Source of the DNA: Solirubrobacterales bacterium | GTDB taxonomy: Bacteria; Actinomycetota; Thermoleophilia; Solirubrobacterales; 70-9 | Direction: 5' to 3' | Length of the DNA stretch: 56,288 bases | Assembly (NCBI GenBank): GCA_017304845.1 | Contig: JAFKLL010000021.1 | Span: 1-56,288, forward strand | Part shown: positions 26,669 to 34,907 of the stretch, piece after piece | How the letters are laid out: each line of letters begins with the position of its first letter | Position numbering within the stretch: the first letter of the stretch is position 1 | Position numbers and translations under genes: made by a program | Notes under the pieces: model-generated | What the model was told of the DNA's origin: nothing | Seen by the model: only the letters and a program-made list of their open reading frames with translations | The model's database searches: none

Positions 26669-27625
26669 ATGAAGTGGAAACGGGGGCAGGGCAACGACCG
26701 CAACGTGATCGACATCCGGGGATCGAAGCGACGTCGCGGCTCGGGCGGCGGCATGGGTGGCATCGGCGGTCTCGGCGGTGGCGGCGGTGGCGGCCGCCTC
26801 CCGATGCCCGGTGGCAAGGGCAAGGTCGGCGGCGTGGTCGCGGTCGTGATCGTCCTGATCGTGATCGGCACCCAGTTCCTCGGCGGCGGTTCCGGATCCG
26901 GCACCGGATTCGACATGGGCTCGATGTTCCCCGGCATGGGCTCGGTGCCCGGGGCCGAGAACCCGGCGCCCATCCCGGCCGGCCAGGACCCCGACCGGGA
27001 TCTCAAGGAGTTCTCCTCCTATGTCTTCAACGACGCCCAGGACGTCTGGAGCCGGGCGTTCCGGAAGGACGACCGGCCCTGGCGCGACGCCCAGCTCGTG
27101 CTCTACTCGGACGCGGTCAGCACCGGCGGCTGCGGCAACGCCAGCTCGGCGGTGGGGCCGTTCTACTGCCCGGCCGACCACCGGGTCTACCTGGATCTGA
27201 GCTTCTACCGCCAGATGGAGCGACAGCTCGACGCCGGAGGCGATTTCGCCTGGGCCTATGTGATCGCGCATGAGATGGGCCATCACGTCCAGAACCTGGG
27301 TGGGATCTCCGATCAGGTCGCCCGGGCGAAGCGCGAGCAGAGCGAGTCGCGCAACGAGATCTCGGTCCGCAACGAGCTCCAGGCGGACTGCCTGGCCGGG
27401 GTCTGGGCTTCGACCGTCTTCGATCAACTCGAGCCCGGCGACCTCGACGAGGCGATCGGCGCCTCCGAGGCAGTCGGGGACGACCGGCTGCAATCCCAGG
27501 GCGGCGGCAACGTCAACCCGGACTCCTTCACCCACGGCACCTCGGCCCAGCGCCATCACTGGTTCCAAGCCGGATTCGAGTCGGGAGACCCGGCCCAGTG
27601 CGACACCTTCTCCGGCGACGTTTAA
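26669..27625 (+). CDS. YpfJ-type neutral zinc metallopeptidase, membrane-anchored
   Basis: 318-residue protein: a basic, Gly-rich cytoplasmic N-terminus (to about residue 50, including GGIGGLGGGGGGG), one membrane helix (about 52-70), a Gly/Ser/Pro linker, and an extracellular putative metalloprotease domain (about 105-318). HEMGHH at residues 201-206 is the zinc-binding HExxH motif. CGNASSAVGPFYCPADHRVYLDLSF before it and NELQADCLAGVWA after it are the conserved blocks of the YpfJ/DUF556 family, the latter supplying the third ligand region. Physiological substrate unknown. Two hairpins follow the stop codon. Confidence 0.93.
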   Translation: MKWKRGQGNDRNVIDIRGSKRRRGSGGGMGGIGGLGGGGGGGRLPMPGGKGKVGGVVAVVIVLIVIGTQFLGGGSGSGTGFDMGSMFPGMGSVPGAENPAPIPAGQDPDRDLKEFSSYVFNDAQDVWSRAFRKDDRPWRDAQLVLYSDAVSTGGCGNASSAVGPFYCPADHRVYLDLSFYRQMERQLDAGGDFAWAYVIAHEMGHHVQNLGGISDQVARAKREQSESRNEISVRNELQADCLAGVWASTVFDQLEPGDLDEAIGASEAVGDDRLQSQGGGNVNPDSFTHGTSAQRHHWFQAGFESGDPAQCDTFSGDV

Positions 27626-27633
27626 CCGCAGTC

Positions 27634-27653
27634 GGGCGAGTCTGCGCTCGCCC
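27634..27653 (+). terminator. Hairpin after the zinc metalloprotease gene
   Basis: GGGCGAG, loop TCTGCG, CTCGCCC (seven-base stem) nine bases past the stop codon at 27625. No T-run; probable but unproven transcription end for the plus-strand gene. Confidence 0.5.
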
Positions 27654-27667
27654 TCCCAGCTAAACCC

Positions 27668-27705
27668 GCCCCTCCCACGCGAAGTAGGTGATGGTTGGGA
27701 GGGGC
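27668..27705 (-). terminator. Hairpin after the TasA-like cassette
   Basis: Ten-base arms GCCCCTCCCA (27668-27677) and TGGGAGGGGC (27696-27705) with an 18-base loop, starting five bases beyond the stop codon of the minus-strand gene at 27710 and followed on that strand by GGGTTTAG. Likely terminator for the cassette, and could act in both directions. Confidence 0.55.
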
Positions 27706-27709
27706 TCCG

Positions 27710-28627
27710 CTATCTGATTCGCCTGAAGCTTCCTCTTTGGAACCAGACGAACTGACGGTCCACCCGGCGTAGCTGGGTCAGGATCAGGTTCATGCGGCGG
27801 GCACAGTACGAGGGTGCGTCCTCGACCCGGACCTGGACGATGAATCCCCGGCGGGAGCCTCGCAGCCGCTCCAGCGCCGCCTCGGAACGGCGCCGGGCAA
27901 GGCGGTTGATCCGCCACTCGTCGGCGGCCGGTTCGACCCGGGTCGAGAAGCTCCCGACCTGGCTCCCCTTCCGATCATGCGGGAGACGCTCGAAGAACAC
28001 GAGGCTCACGCGCGCAGCCGCGTTCGCCCGGTAGCGAACCACCATGCGGATCCGGTGACGGCGCTTGAAGACGAAGAATCGCGACCGGAGCGCGCGGATC
28101 CGGCAGGCCGGCGGCGGCGCCGAGCCCTTGCCGTGCCAGGCGAGGTCGATCGAGGTCGCCGAGCCCTGTAGCTCGTCCCCCGCCCCGCTCGGGAGCGTGA
28201 CGTCGAAGACGTAGCGGCGGCGTTCGTCCGGCTGGAGCACGCCCATCGCCGAGTCCAATCCTGTGAAGGAGCCCTCGTAGAGCGAGCCCGATCCGTTGCG
28301 GGTCACGCGCAGGCGCAGCGCGTCGGCGAGAGCCCCGGGGGCCGTCACGTCGCCGTTCAGGAGCAGCTTCATCGGGATGTCGCCGGTGTTCCCGATCACC
28401 ACCGACCCCGACACCGTCTGGCCGGGAACGAGCCCCTCGGCCGAGAGCACCGACTGCCCGGACCGTGAGTTCGACATCGAGACCGCTCCGCTCGCCCTCT
28501 CCACGCTGACGGGATCGCCGCCGGCGCCAGGATCGGACCCTGACCAGGCGATGGCGAGCGCGAGAGCCACTGCGGCGATAACCAGCAACGTCGTCCCGAT
28601 CCGGACCAGGGTGTCGCGCCCGATCAT
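27710..28627 (-). CDS. Exported protein with TasA-like beta-domain and basic C-terminal module
   Basis: 305-residue exported protein encoded immediately after the SipW-type peptidase gene (ATGA overlap). It has an N-terminal membrane segment or signal (residues about 8-28) and a beta-rich domain in which LVPGQTVSGSVVIGNTGD (about 66-83) matches the style of TasA/camelysin-type domains (PGQ..G...I.NtGd). From about residue 175, CRIRALRSRFFVFKRRHRIR begins an Arg-rich module with two Cys, resembling the C-terminal modules of other exported proteins here. Function is inferred from position: a surface or matrix protein processed by the adjacent peptidase. Not a confident family match. Confidence 0.7.
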   Translation of the reverse strand: MIGRDTLVRIGTTLLVIAAVALALAIAWSGSDPGAGGDPVSVERASGAVSMSNSRSGQSVLSAEGLVPGQTVSGSVVIGNTGDIPMKLLLNGDVTAPGALADALRLRVTRNGSGSLYEGSFTGLDSAMGVLQPDERRRYVFDVTLPSGAGDELQGSATSIDLAWHGKGSAPPPACRIRALRSRFFVFKRRHRIRMVVRYRANAAARVSLVFFERLPHDRKGSQVGSFSTRVEPAADEWRINRLARRRSEAALERLRGSRRGFIVQVRVEDAPSYCARRMNLILTQLRRVDRQFVWFQRGSFRRIR

Positions 28628-29142
28628 GGGCCCGGCTCCGTCCCCACCGGGCCCTCGGGGGCCTTCCAGATCGACGTGAGCAACCAGGCCGCGAGGACCA
28701 ACGCCGGCAGGACCACGGCGAATAGCAGGGCGATCCTGGTGTTGAGGCGGCCCAGGACGAAACCGATCTTCGGCACCCGCGCGACCACCTTCCCCACCTC
28801 CTGGCCGGCCGGGACGCTCCAGCGTTCGGGCGCGGTGTTGGCATCGCCGAGGGTGACCACGTGAACGCCGTCCGCGCCTTCCACGATCGATTGGACCCGG
28901 TGGTTCAGCAGCCGGCCCGAGTCCGGATCGTCGAACACCGCGATCTGCCCGGGTTCGAGCTGCTCGACCGGCTCCGGCATGACGATCACCTCGTCTCCGG
29001 TCTCGACCGCCGGGGCCATGGAGCCCGAGAGTACGGCCATGCTCTGGCCGCCCATCGCGCGCGGCAGAGCCAGGATCAGCAGCAGACCTCCCAGGAAGGA
29101 GATCAGGGCCCAGAGCAGCGCCGTGACGACCAGGCGCCTCAT
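28624..29142 (-). CDS. sipW: SipW/ER-type signal peptidase I
   Basis: 172-residue membrane peptidase with helices near residues 4-27 and 138-160. The nucleophile is Ser41 in LSGSMAPAVETGDEVIV, the standard signal-peptidase box B. The general base is not the bacterial Lys but His81 in LLNHRVQSI, followed by VTLGDANTAPE; this Ser-His arrangement defines the ER/archaeal-type enzymes to which Bacillus SipW belongs. Those peptidases process the TasA-family fibre proteins encoded beside them, and the same arrangement is seen here, with exported proteins on both sides. Overlaps both neighbours by four bases (ATGA). Confidence 0.88.
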   Translation of the reverse strand: MRRLVVTALLWALISFLGGLLLILALPRAMGGQSMAVLSGSMAPAVETGDEVIVMPEPVEQLEPGQIAVFDDPDSGRLLNHRVQSIVEGADGVHVVTLGDANTAPERWSVPAGQEVGKVVARVPKIGFVLGRLNTRIALLFAVVLPALVLAAWLLTSIWKAPEGPVGTEPGP

Positions 29143-29657
29143 GGCCAGCCACCGCCGGGCTCGAGTTGGAAGTCGAGCCGGCCGGTCACGTCCTGGCCGG
29201 CGTAGAGGCCGGGATCCTGGCCGCCGATCCAAGCCCGGAAGCTCAGGTCCGCCTCGCGTCCCGGTCCGAGCCGGGTCAGGGCGGTGCCACGGATCAGCCC
29301 CGGGATCGTGGTGTCGGCCAGGACCGTCCGCCCGCGGGCGACCCTGACCCTGATCTGCGCGGCGGCCAGCGTGCGGGCCTCGCTCTCGGAGAGCGGCAGC
29401 ACGAGACCGACGCGCAGAGGAAGATCGGTGATGTTCCTGACCTCGAGACGGCCGGCGGCGACCCGGCCGGCGACGAGATCGGCGGAGATCACGGGCAAGG
29501 GGTCGACCCGGGAGATCTCCAGTTCGCCGCGATCGACCACACCGAGGTCGAGTGACACCCCGAGACGGGGCTCGCGGCTCTCGGGACGGGAGACCGCGAG
29601 CAGCAGGAGCAGCGAGCACAGTCCGACCACCACGCCGACTGTCCTCGCCGCTGCCAT
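29139..29657 (-). CDS. Exported TasA-like beta-sandwich protein
   Basis: 172-residue protein with one N-terminal hydrophobic segment (residues about 5-20) and an extracellular beta-rich remainder. RLEVRNITDLPLRVGLVLPL (about 70-90) and the later GLYAGQDVTGRLDFQLE resemble strands of TasA/camelysin-type domains. Its stop codon overlaps the start of the SipW-type peptidase gene. The ATG at 29657 is taken because it directly precedes the hydrophobic segment and has GAGGAG about six bases upstream. Function inferred only from fold hints and neighbours: assembly or anchoring partner of the secreted proteins. Confidence 0.7.
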   Translation of the reverse strand: MAAARTVGVVVGLCSLLLLLAVSRPESREPRLGVSLDLGVVDRGELEISRVDPLPVISADLVAGRVAAGRLEVRNITDLPLRVGLVLPLSESEARTLAAAQIRVRVARGRTVLADTTIPGLIRGTALTRLGPGREADLSFRAWIGGQDPGLYAGQDVTGRLDFQLEPGGGWP

Positions 29658-29700
29658 GCCGCTCCTCAGGCCCCTGTCACCTCGTCCACCCTCCCGTCGG

Positions 29701-30324
29701 CTACGGCGCCACCGACTGGGCGCCCCAGGTGAAGCTGTGGGTCCCGGTGCTCGCACCCTGGGCCGAGTTCGGCGCCGAGGCGCTCAGCGTCGCCCGGAAC
29801 CTGTAGACCACGGCGTCGCCGTTCGCCCAGGAGGTCGCGCCCGAAGGGTTGGTGAGAGCGATCCCGGAGGCGTAGTCGGTGTAGTCGGTCCCGAAGGTCT
29901 GCAGGGTCCCGTCGTAGACGTCACCCGCGGTGGTCGCCGGGGTGAATCCGGTGCATGTCTTGAAGCTGGGCGAGGCCTGCGTGCCCTTGGTGATCTCCAG
30001 GTTCACGTAGGGCGAGAGGGCCGCCGAGGCGAGCGCCGAGGTCGGCGTGAACAGATGCACTCCGGCCGCCGAGGTGCCGGTGTACTCGACGTTGATGCAC
30101 GCCTCGTTCGCCGGGTTGCTCTGGCCGGGCGCCGCGTTGGTCACCTGGTAGAGGAAACCGCCCGCGTCGTTGTCCGAGATCGCGACCGTTCCGGCCGAGA
30201 ACTCGTTCCCGTCGTTCGAGGTCTCGGCCGAGAAGGCGCCGAACACCCCGAAAGCGGCCACCGAGCCGAGAACGGCGACGGTGACCAGGCTTGCCATGAC
30301 TTTCTTCTTCTTGGTCCAGATCAT
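29701..30324 (-). CDS. TasA/camelysin-like protein with SipW-type signal peptide
   Basis: 207-residue secreted protein. The N-terminus has a Lys run (WTKKKK), a hydrophobic core and FGAFSAETSNDGNEFSAGTV. This is the pattern of SipW-cognate class signal peptides, in which the first mature residues read aFSd.etsngN.f.aGt. The remainder is a Thr/Ala/Ser-rich beta-domain with one Cys pair (CINVEY, KTCTGF). Bacillus TasA and camelysin of this class build extracellular fibres or act as surface metalloproteases; no protease motif is visible here, so a fibre or coat role is more likely. AAGGAGGAG lies six bases before the ATG, one of the strongest ribosome sites in the window, implying high expression. 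Confidence 0.82.
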   Translation of the reverse strand: MIWTKKKKVMASLVTVAVLGSVAAFGVFGAFSAETSNDGNEFSAGTVAISDNDAGGFLYQVTNAAPGQSNPANEACINVEYTGTSAAGVHLFTPTSALASAALSPYVNLEITKGTQASPSFKTCTGFTPATTAGDVYDGTLQTFGTDYTDYASGIALTNPSGATSWANGDAVVYRFRATLSASAPNSAQGASTGTHSFTWGAQSVAP

Positions 30325-30411
30325 GCTGTGCTCCTCCTTGCTCGCGGCTCCCACCGCGAAAAACGCGAGACATCCCGCCTCGCCTTGATTGACAAGCTCG
30401 TCTCCCTGTCT

Positions 30412-30852
30412 TCAAAGGCACACATAGAGCAGCCCCAGTACGTTCGCGGTGACTGCCTTCGTCGTCTCCTGCGAGGTCCAGTTCCAGGCCGTCACCTGGG
30501 CCCGGAGGTGATAGGTGCCGGTCAGCAGCGGCGTCGTGTTCTTCAGCTGGTACTGGGTCGCCGAGGTGTTGGTGACGACGCCGTTGGGGTCGGTCACCCG
30601 ATAGCTGACGGTCGCTCCCGTCACCGTGACCGGGTCCCAGACCAGCCGCGGGTTGAGCAGGTTGAGGATCCCGGCACAGGCAAAGTTCTGCGGGACCGGG
30701 ATCGTCAGCGCCGTGACCTGGTTGGAAGCGGTTCCGGTCGAGGTCGAGAAAGCGGCCAGCGCGGTCCCGCATACGGCGACGAGGACCAATACCGCGGCCG
30801 TCATGGCCAGGGCAAGCCGACGCATCGATTCGCTGTGAATACTCCGACTCAT
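30412..30852 (-). CDS. Small exported protein, SipW-type signal plus Ig/FN3-like domain
   Basis: 146-residue exported protein heading the cassette. Residues about 10-34 form a signal peptide, and the sequence after it, AAFSTSTGTASNQVTALTI, resembles the SipW-type signal of the next gene. The rest has the strand pattern of a fibronectin-III or Ig-like domain: NPRLVWDPVTVTGATVSYRV, SATQYQLKN and GTYHLRAQVTAWNW. Two Cys (near residues 59 and 145) could form a disulfide. The ATG at 30852 is chosen because GGAGGAGGG lies directly upstream. Function unknown; probably a minor component secreted together with the TasA-like protein. Confidence 0.72.
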   Translation of the reverse strand: MSRSIHSESMRRLALAMTAAVLVLVAVCGTALAAFSTSTGTASNQVTALTIPVPQNFACAGILNLLNPRLVWDPVTVTGATVSYRVTDPNGVVTNTSATQYQLKNTTPLLTGTYHLRAQVTAWNWTSQETTKAVTANVLGLLYVCL

Positions 30853-30971
30853 CCCTCCTCCGTGAATGGGATGGCAGTGCGCTTCACACCTCCGATCTCA
30901 AGCTATGCCGGTCGGTCTCTCCCTGTCAAGGACCGAATGAGGACTGCCAGGAGCCTCTCTCGAGGGCGGCT

Positions 30972-31892
30972 TCAGTCGATGCCGAGGCGGTCGAGCATGT
31001 CCTCGTCCCGCCGCCACTTGCGCCGCACCTTGACCTGGAGGTCGAGGTGGGTCTTGCCGCCCAGCTCGGCCTCGATGTCCTTGCGGGCGCCGGTTCCGAT
31101 CTCGCCGATCTTGAACCCCTTCTTGCCGATCAGGATCCGCTTCTGCGAGTCCGACTCGACCCAGATCTCGGCTTCCACCGTCCAGAGCCCGTCCTCGCGC
31201 TGGTCGACGTGCGTGACCCTGACCTCGACCGAGTGCGGGATCTCGTCTCGGGTGCGGATCAGGGCCTGGCCGCGGATCAGCTCGGCCAACAGCAACTCGC
31301 GGGGCTGGTCGGAGCGGTCCTCGGGCGGGTACATGTAGGGCCCCTCCGGAATGATCTCGGCGAGATGGGCCGCCAGCTCCGGCACGCCCTCGCCAGTCAG
31401 GGCGCTGACCGGGAAGACCTCGTCCACCCCGGCCAACTCCGCCGCTTCGATCAGCACCGGGACGATGTTCCGGCCGAGCCGGTCCGCCTTGTTGACGACG
31501 CAGACGATCGGCAGCTCACCGGCCGCGGCCCGGGCGCCGAGCAGCCCCTGGGCGATGAAGCGGTCACCGGGGCCGACGCCCTCCTCGCCGTTGATGACGA
31601 GCAGCGCCACGTCGGCGCCGGAGAGCTCCTGCTCCACCTTCTGCTGCATCCGGGTGGTCAGCTCGTCGCGGGGACGCTGGACCCCCGGAAGATCGATCAG
31701 GACCAGCTGAGTCCCGGCCTCCAGGTCGGTCGCCACGCCGCGGATCGCGCGCCGGGTGGTCTGGGGCCGGACCGAGGAGATCGCGACCTTGGCGCCGACG
31801 ATCGCGTTGACCAGCGTCGACTTGCCGACGTTGGGACGACCGGCGAGGCCGATGAATCCGGAGCGGTTCCCCGCCGAGTCGATCTCACTCAT
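30972..31892 (-). CDS. era: GTPase Era
   Basis: 306-residue GTPase that binds the 3' end of 16S rRNA during 30S assembly. G-motifs: [12 protein letters not shown] (P-loop), [10 protein letters not shown] (G3) and [10 protein letters not shown] (G4). The C-terminal KH domain shows [15 protein letters not shown]. The ATG at 31892 is used rather than the GTG two codons upstream because GGAGG lies six bases before the ATG but directly against the GTG. It overlaps ybeY by eight bases and ends the yqeY-phoH-ybeY-era series. Confidence 0.97.
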   Translation of the reverse strand: MSEIDSAGNRSGFIGLAGRPNVGKSTLVNAIVGAKVAISSVRPQTTRRAIRGVATDLEAGTQLVLIDLPGVQRPRDELTTRMQQKVEQELSGADVALLVINGEEGVGPGDRFIAQGLLGARAAAGELPIVCVVNKADRLGRNIVPVLIEAAELAGVDEVFPVSALTGEGVPELAAHLAEIIPEGPYMYPPEDRSDQPRELLLAELIRGQALIRTRDEIPHSVEVRVTHVDQREDGLWTVEAEIWVESDSQKRILIGKKGFKIGEIGTGARKDIEAELGGKTHLDLQVKVRRKWRRDEDMLDRLGID

Positions 31893-32289
31893 CGCCACCC
31901 TCCGTCTCGACGGTCATCGCCGGCTCCAGGCCGAGGCCGGTCACGATCCGGTCCTGCAGGTCGAGCATCTCGCCCTGGTCGGTCTCGTGGTCGTGGCCGC
32001 AGAGGTGGAGCACCCCGTGGACCACGGCCTCGACCTCGCTGACGCAGAAGGCCGGGCAGAGCACGACGTCGCCGAGCTCACGCGGGCCGGGGCCATCGTC
32101 CTCGTCGACCGGGAAGGAGAGGACGTCGGTGGCCTTGTCGCGATCGCGGAACTCGCGGTTCAGATCGCGGATCCGGTCCTCGCTCACGACCTCGACCGCG
32201 AGGTGGCCCTGGTCGATGCCGAGGGCTTCCAGGGTCGCGGTGACCGCCGGCCTGAACTCGGCCGGCACGTCTTCGAGCTCGAGACTCAA
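31885..32289 (-). CDS. ybeY: Endoribonuclease YbeY
   Basis: 134-residue zinc-dependent endoribonuclease for 16S rRNA 3'-end maturation and ribosome quality control. The metal motif [12 protein letters not shown] supplies three His ligands (H-x3-H-x5-H), and [11 protein letters not shown] is the conserved strand before it. Starts by ATGA overlap with phoH and overlaps era, as commonly arranged. Length is normal for the actinobacterial form. Confidence 0.95.
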   Translation of the reverse strand: MSLELEDVPAEFRPAVTATLEALGIDQGHLAVEVVSEDRIRDLNREFRDRDKATDVLSFPVDEDDGPGPRELGDVVLCPAFCVSEVEAVVHGVLHLCGHDHETDQGEMLDLQDRIVTGLGLEPAMTVETEGGDE

Positions 32290-33278
32290 CTGCCCTCGCC
32301 CGTGCCCGGCCGTGATGGCGTAGAGGGGCGGTCCTTGTCGCGTTCCGCGTACTCCCCGTAGGCGGCGACGATCTGCTGGACCAAGCGATGCCGGACGACA
32401 TCCTTGCCGCCGAAGCGGATGAACTTGACGTCGTCGATGTTCGTGAGGATGTCGCGCACGACGACCAGGCCGGAATCGCGGTCGCGGGGCAGGTCGATCT
32501 GGGTGACGTCGCCGGTCACCACCATCTTCGAGTTGAAGCCGAGCCGGGTGAGGAACATCTTCATCTGCTCGGGGGTGGTGTTCTGGGCCTCGTCGAGGAT
32601 CACGAAGGCGTCGTTGAGCGTGCGGCCGCGCATGAAGGCGAGCGGCGCCACCTCGATCACGCCGCGATCGAAGTAGCCGTTGACCCGGTCCGGGTCGAGC
32701 ATGTCGTAGAGCGCGTCGAAGAGCGGCCTGAGGTACGGGTCGACCTTCGCCTGGAGGTCGCCGGGCAGGAAGCCGAGGCTCTCCCCCGCCTCGACGGCGG
32801 GCCGGGTCAGGATGATCCGCTGGACCTCGCCCTCGATCAGCGCCGCGGCGGCCATCGCCACCGCGAGGAAGGTCTTGCCGGTGCCGGCCGGGCCGATCCC
32901 GAAGGTGACGGTGTTCTCACGGATCGAGTCGACGTAGAGCTTCTGGTTGACCGTCTTCGGCACGACCCGCGTGTTGCGGTTGTGCCAGACCACGTCGTCC
33001 AGGACCTCGGCCGGACGGCGCGAGGACTGGATCGCGTTGGTGACCGAGTCGACCGTCGCGGGCTCGACCTCGTGGCCGCCCTCGATCAGCTCGATCATCT
33101 CGTCGACGAGCTTCGCCGCCCGATCGTTCTCGGCGTCGTCACCCTCGAGCGTGAGCTGGTTGCCACGCAGGTGGACCCGGCTGGTGGTGCGATCGCGAAG
33201 CGCCCGAAGGACGGAATCCTCGGCCCCGGCCAGGTCGGCCGCGACGTCGTTGTCCAGGGTCAGGGTTCTACGAGCCAA
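32286..33278 (-). CDS. PhoH-like ATPase
   Basis: 330-residue RecA-like ATPase of the PhoH family (often named ybeZ next to ybeY). Walker A is [13 protein letters not shown], Walker [16 protein letters not shown], and [11 protein letters not shown] the sensor region. An N-terminal KH-like or helical segment (residues about 1-95) precedes the ATPase. Likely an RNA-associated ATPase working with YbeY in rRNA processing; this is inferred from conserved adjacency. Overlaps the end of yqeY by 11 bases. Confidence 0.95.
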   Translation of the reverse strand: MARRTLTLDNDVAADLAGAEDSVLRALRDRTTSRVHLRGNQLTLEGDDAENDRAAKLVDEMIELIEGGHEVEPATVDSVTNAIQSSRRPAEVLDDVVWHNRNTRVVPKTVNQKLYVDSIRENTVTFGIGPAGTGKTFLAVAMAAAALIEGEVQRIILTRPAVEAGESLGFLPGDLQAKVDPYLRPLFDALYDMLDPDRVNGYFDRGVIEVAPLAFMRGRTLNDAFVILDEAQNTTPEQMKMFLTRLGFNSKMVVTGDVTQIDLPRDRDSGLVVVRDILTNIDDVKFIRFGGKDVVRHRLVQQIVAAYGEYAERDKDRPSTPSRPGTGEGS

Positions 33279-33699
33279 GCTGCTCCCGTACCTCCGTGCT
33301 CACCCGCTTGCCGTCGGCACGGCCACCGACGCGCTCCTTGAGCACGCCCATGACCTGTCCCATCTGCTTCGGCTCGGATGCGCCGGTCTGCTCGATCGCC
33401 TCCTTGACCAGCGCCGACAGCTCCTCGTCGCTGAGCTGGGCGGGCAGGTAGGCGGTGATCAGCTCGGCCTCGAACCGCTCGTCCTCGGCCTGCTCGTAGC
33501 GGCCGGCGTCGGCAAAGGCCTCGGCCGCCTCCATCCGCTTCTTGCGTTCGCGCTGCAGCGCTCCGATCTCGTCGCCCTTCCCAAGCTTGTTTTCTTGTTG
33601 CAGGACGTCCTGGATCATGCGCAGCGCCGAGGCACGCTTGCGGTCGCCATCCTTGAGCGCGGCCTGCGCGTCCTCTCTGATCTGGTCGGCTGCTGACAT
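33268..33699 (-). CDS. GatB/YqeY domain protein
   Basis: 143-residue helical protein related to the tail domain of the GatB amidotransferase subunit. Typical blocks: QIREDAQAALKDGDRKRASALRMI near the N-terminus, then ELITAYLPAQLSDEEL and KQMGQVMGVLKERVGGRADG. YqeY proteins probably bind tRNA, but a precise role is not established. A TACGCT hexamer six bases before the ATG suggests it starts the transcript carrying phoH, ybeY and era. Confidence 0.93.
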   Translation of the reverse strand: MSAADQIREDAQAALKDGDRKRASALRMIQDVLQQENKLGKGDEIGALQRERKKRMEAAEAFADAGRYEQAEDERFEAELITAYLPAQLSDEELSALVKEAIEQTGASEPKQMGQVMGVLKERVGGRADGKRVSTEVREQLGS

Positions 33700-33705
33700 G
33701 TGACT

Positions 33706-33711
33706 AGCGTA
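33706..33711 (-). promoter_or_regulatory. Leaderless-type -10 hexamer (TACGCT)
   Basis: TACGCT on the minus strand, six bases before the ATG at 33699; probable promoter of yqeY-phoH-ybeY-era. Confidence 0.55.
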
Positions 33712-33756
33712 CCTGCCCCGGCCCGGGACCCGGCTCGCAGCCTGTGAAACGCGGGC

Positions 33757-34095
33757 TCAGGGCGGGTCCGCGTGGGAGGTGCGGGGGCCGAAGGCGGCGT
33801 AGAAGACGATTCCGCCGGTCAGCACCACCGTGCCGTAGAGGAGCATCAGGACGTAGGTGCCGTTGACGATCCCGAGACAGATCAGGGTGACCCCGATCCC
33901 GGCCACGAAGGCGAAGAAGTAGCGCGGCGAGCGGACCCCGAGCACGACCAGTACGACGGCGAGCAGCACGGCCGGGATCCAGTCGAGGAAGCCGATCGGG
34001 GCGATGCAGCCGACCATGAACAGGACTCCGACCGCGGCCCAGCCGAGGAATCTGGCCAGCGCGCCGTTGCGGGTGTTGTGTTGATCGGTTGCCAT
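33757..34095 (-). CDS. Small membrane protein, unknown function
   Basis: 112-residue protein with three or four hydrophobic helices (about 15-36, 38-56, 60-80 and 83-104), short loops and a polar N-terminus (MATDQHNTRNG). No family recognised. Its ATG overlaps the murI stop codon (TGATG), and a weak purine stretch AGAGG lies just upstream, so it is probably translated from the hrcA-dnaJ-prmA-murI transcript. Codon use is like its neighbours, supporting a real gene. Confidence 0.65.
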   Translation of the reverse strand: MATDQHNTRNGALARFLGWAAVGVLFMVGCIAPIGFLDWIPAVLLAVVLVVLGVRSPRYFFAFVAGIGVTLICLGIVNGTYVLMLLYGTVVLTGGIVFYAAFGPRTSHADPP

Positions 34096-34907
34096 CAGAC
34101 CTCTACTTTCTCAGCCCGGCCGCTCAGGGGGAGCTGAAGGAATCGGGTGCCGACCTCGGCGAAGGCGTCGACGTCGCCGGTGACCAGGAATCGGTAGTCG
34201 CCCTCGATCCGGCCCTCGGCCAGCTCGTCCCGGCCCGCCAGCTCCCGCTGGATCGCGGCGGCGATCGCGTGGCCGGCGGTGACGAGGTTGACGTCCCTCC
34301 CCAGCATCCGCTGCAGCATCGGGGCGACCAGCGGGTAGTGGGTGCAGCCCAGGATCAGCGTGTCTACCTCGGCCTCGCGGAGCGGAGCGCAGTAGCCGCG
34401 CACCGTGTCGAGCACGGCTTCGTCGAAGCTGGGGCCCTCCTGGATGATCGGGGCCAGGTCGGGGGCGGCGACCTCGGTCACGGTCAGCGGACGCCCCAGG
34501 GCGTCGAGAGCGCGCCTGTAGGCGCCGCTGGAGACCGTGGCGGGGGTAGCGAGCACGCCGACCCGGCCGTTGCCGCTGATCGTGGCGGCGATCTCCGCCT
34601 CCGGGCCGACCACGGTGACGACCGGCACGCCCGCCTCCGCGCCCAGCCGTCGGATCTCATCGCCGGCCGCGGCGGTGGCCGAGTTGCAGGCGATGACCAG
34701 CATCTTCACCCCGCGGTCGAGCAGATGGCCGGCGACCTGCTCGGCCCGTTGCCGCAGCTCGTCGGCCGGCTTGGTGCCGTAGGGGAACTGGCCGCTGTCG
34801 CCGAGGTAGACGAAGTCCTCGCCGGGCAGCGAGATCAGGCACTCGTGGAGAACGGTCAGGCCGCCCACCCCGGAGTCGAAGACCCCGATCGGGTCGCTCC
34901 GACTCAA
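34095..34907 (-). CDS. murI: Glutamate racemase
   Basis: 270-residue cofactor-independent racemase making D-glutamate for peptidoglycan. The two catalytic cysteines are visible: Cys74 in VIACNSATA and Cys188 in LILGCTHYPL. The N-terminal IGVFDSGVGGLTV and VYLGDSGQFPYG are family blocks. Its ATG overlaps the prmA stop codon (ATGA), so it is coupled to the chaperone/ribosome modification series. Confidence 0.96.
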   Translation of the reverse strand: MSRSDPIGVFDSGVGGLTVLHECLISLPGEDFVYLGDSGQFPYGTKPADELRQRAEQVAGHLLDRGVKMLVIACNSATAAAGDEIRRLGAEAGVPVVTVVGPEAEIAATISGNGRVGVLATPATVSSGAYRRALDALGRPLTVTEVAAPDLAPIIQEGPSFDEAVLDTVRGYCAPLREAEVDTLILGCTHYPLVAPMLQRMLGRDVNLVTAGHAIAAAIQRELAGRDELAEGRIEGDYRFLVTGDVDAFAEVGTRFLQLPLSGRAEKVEV

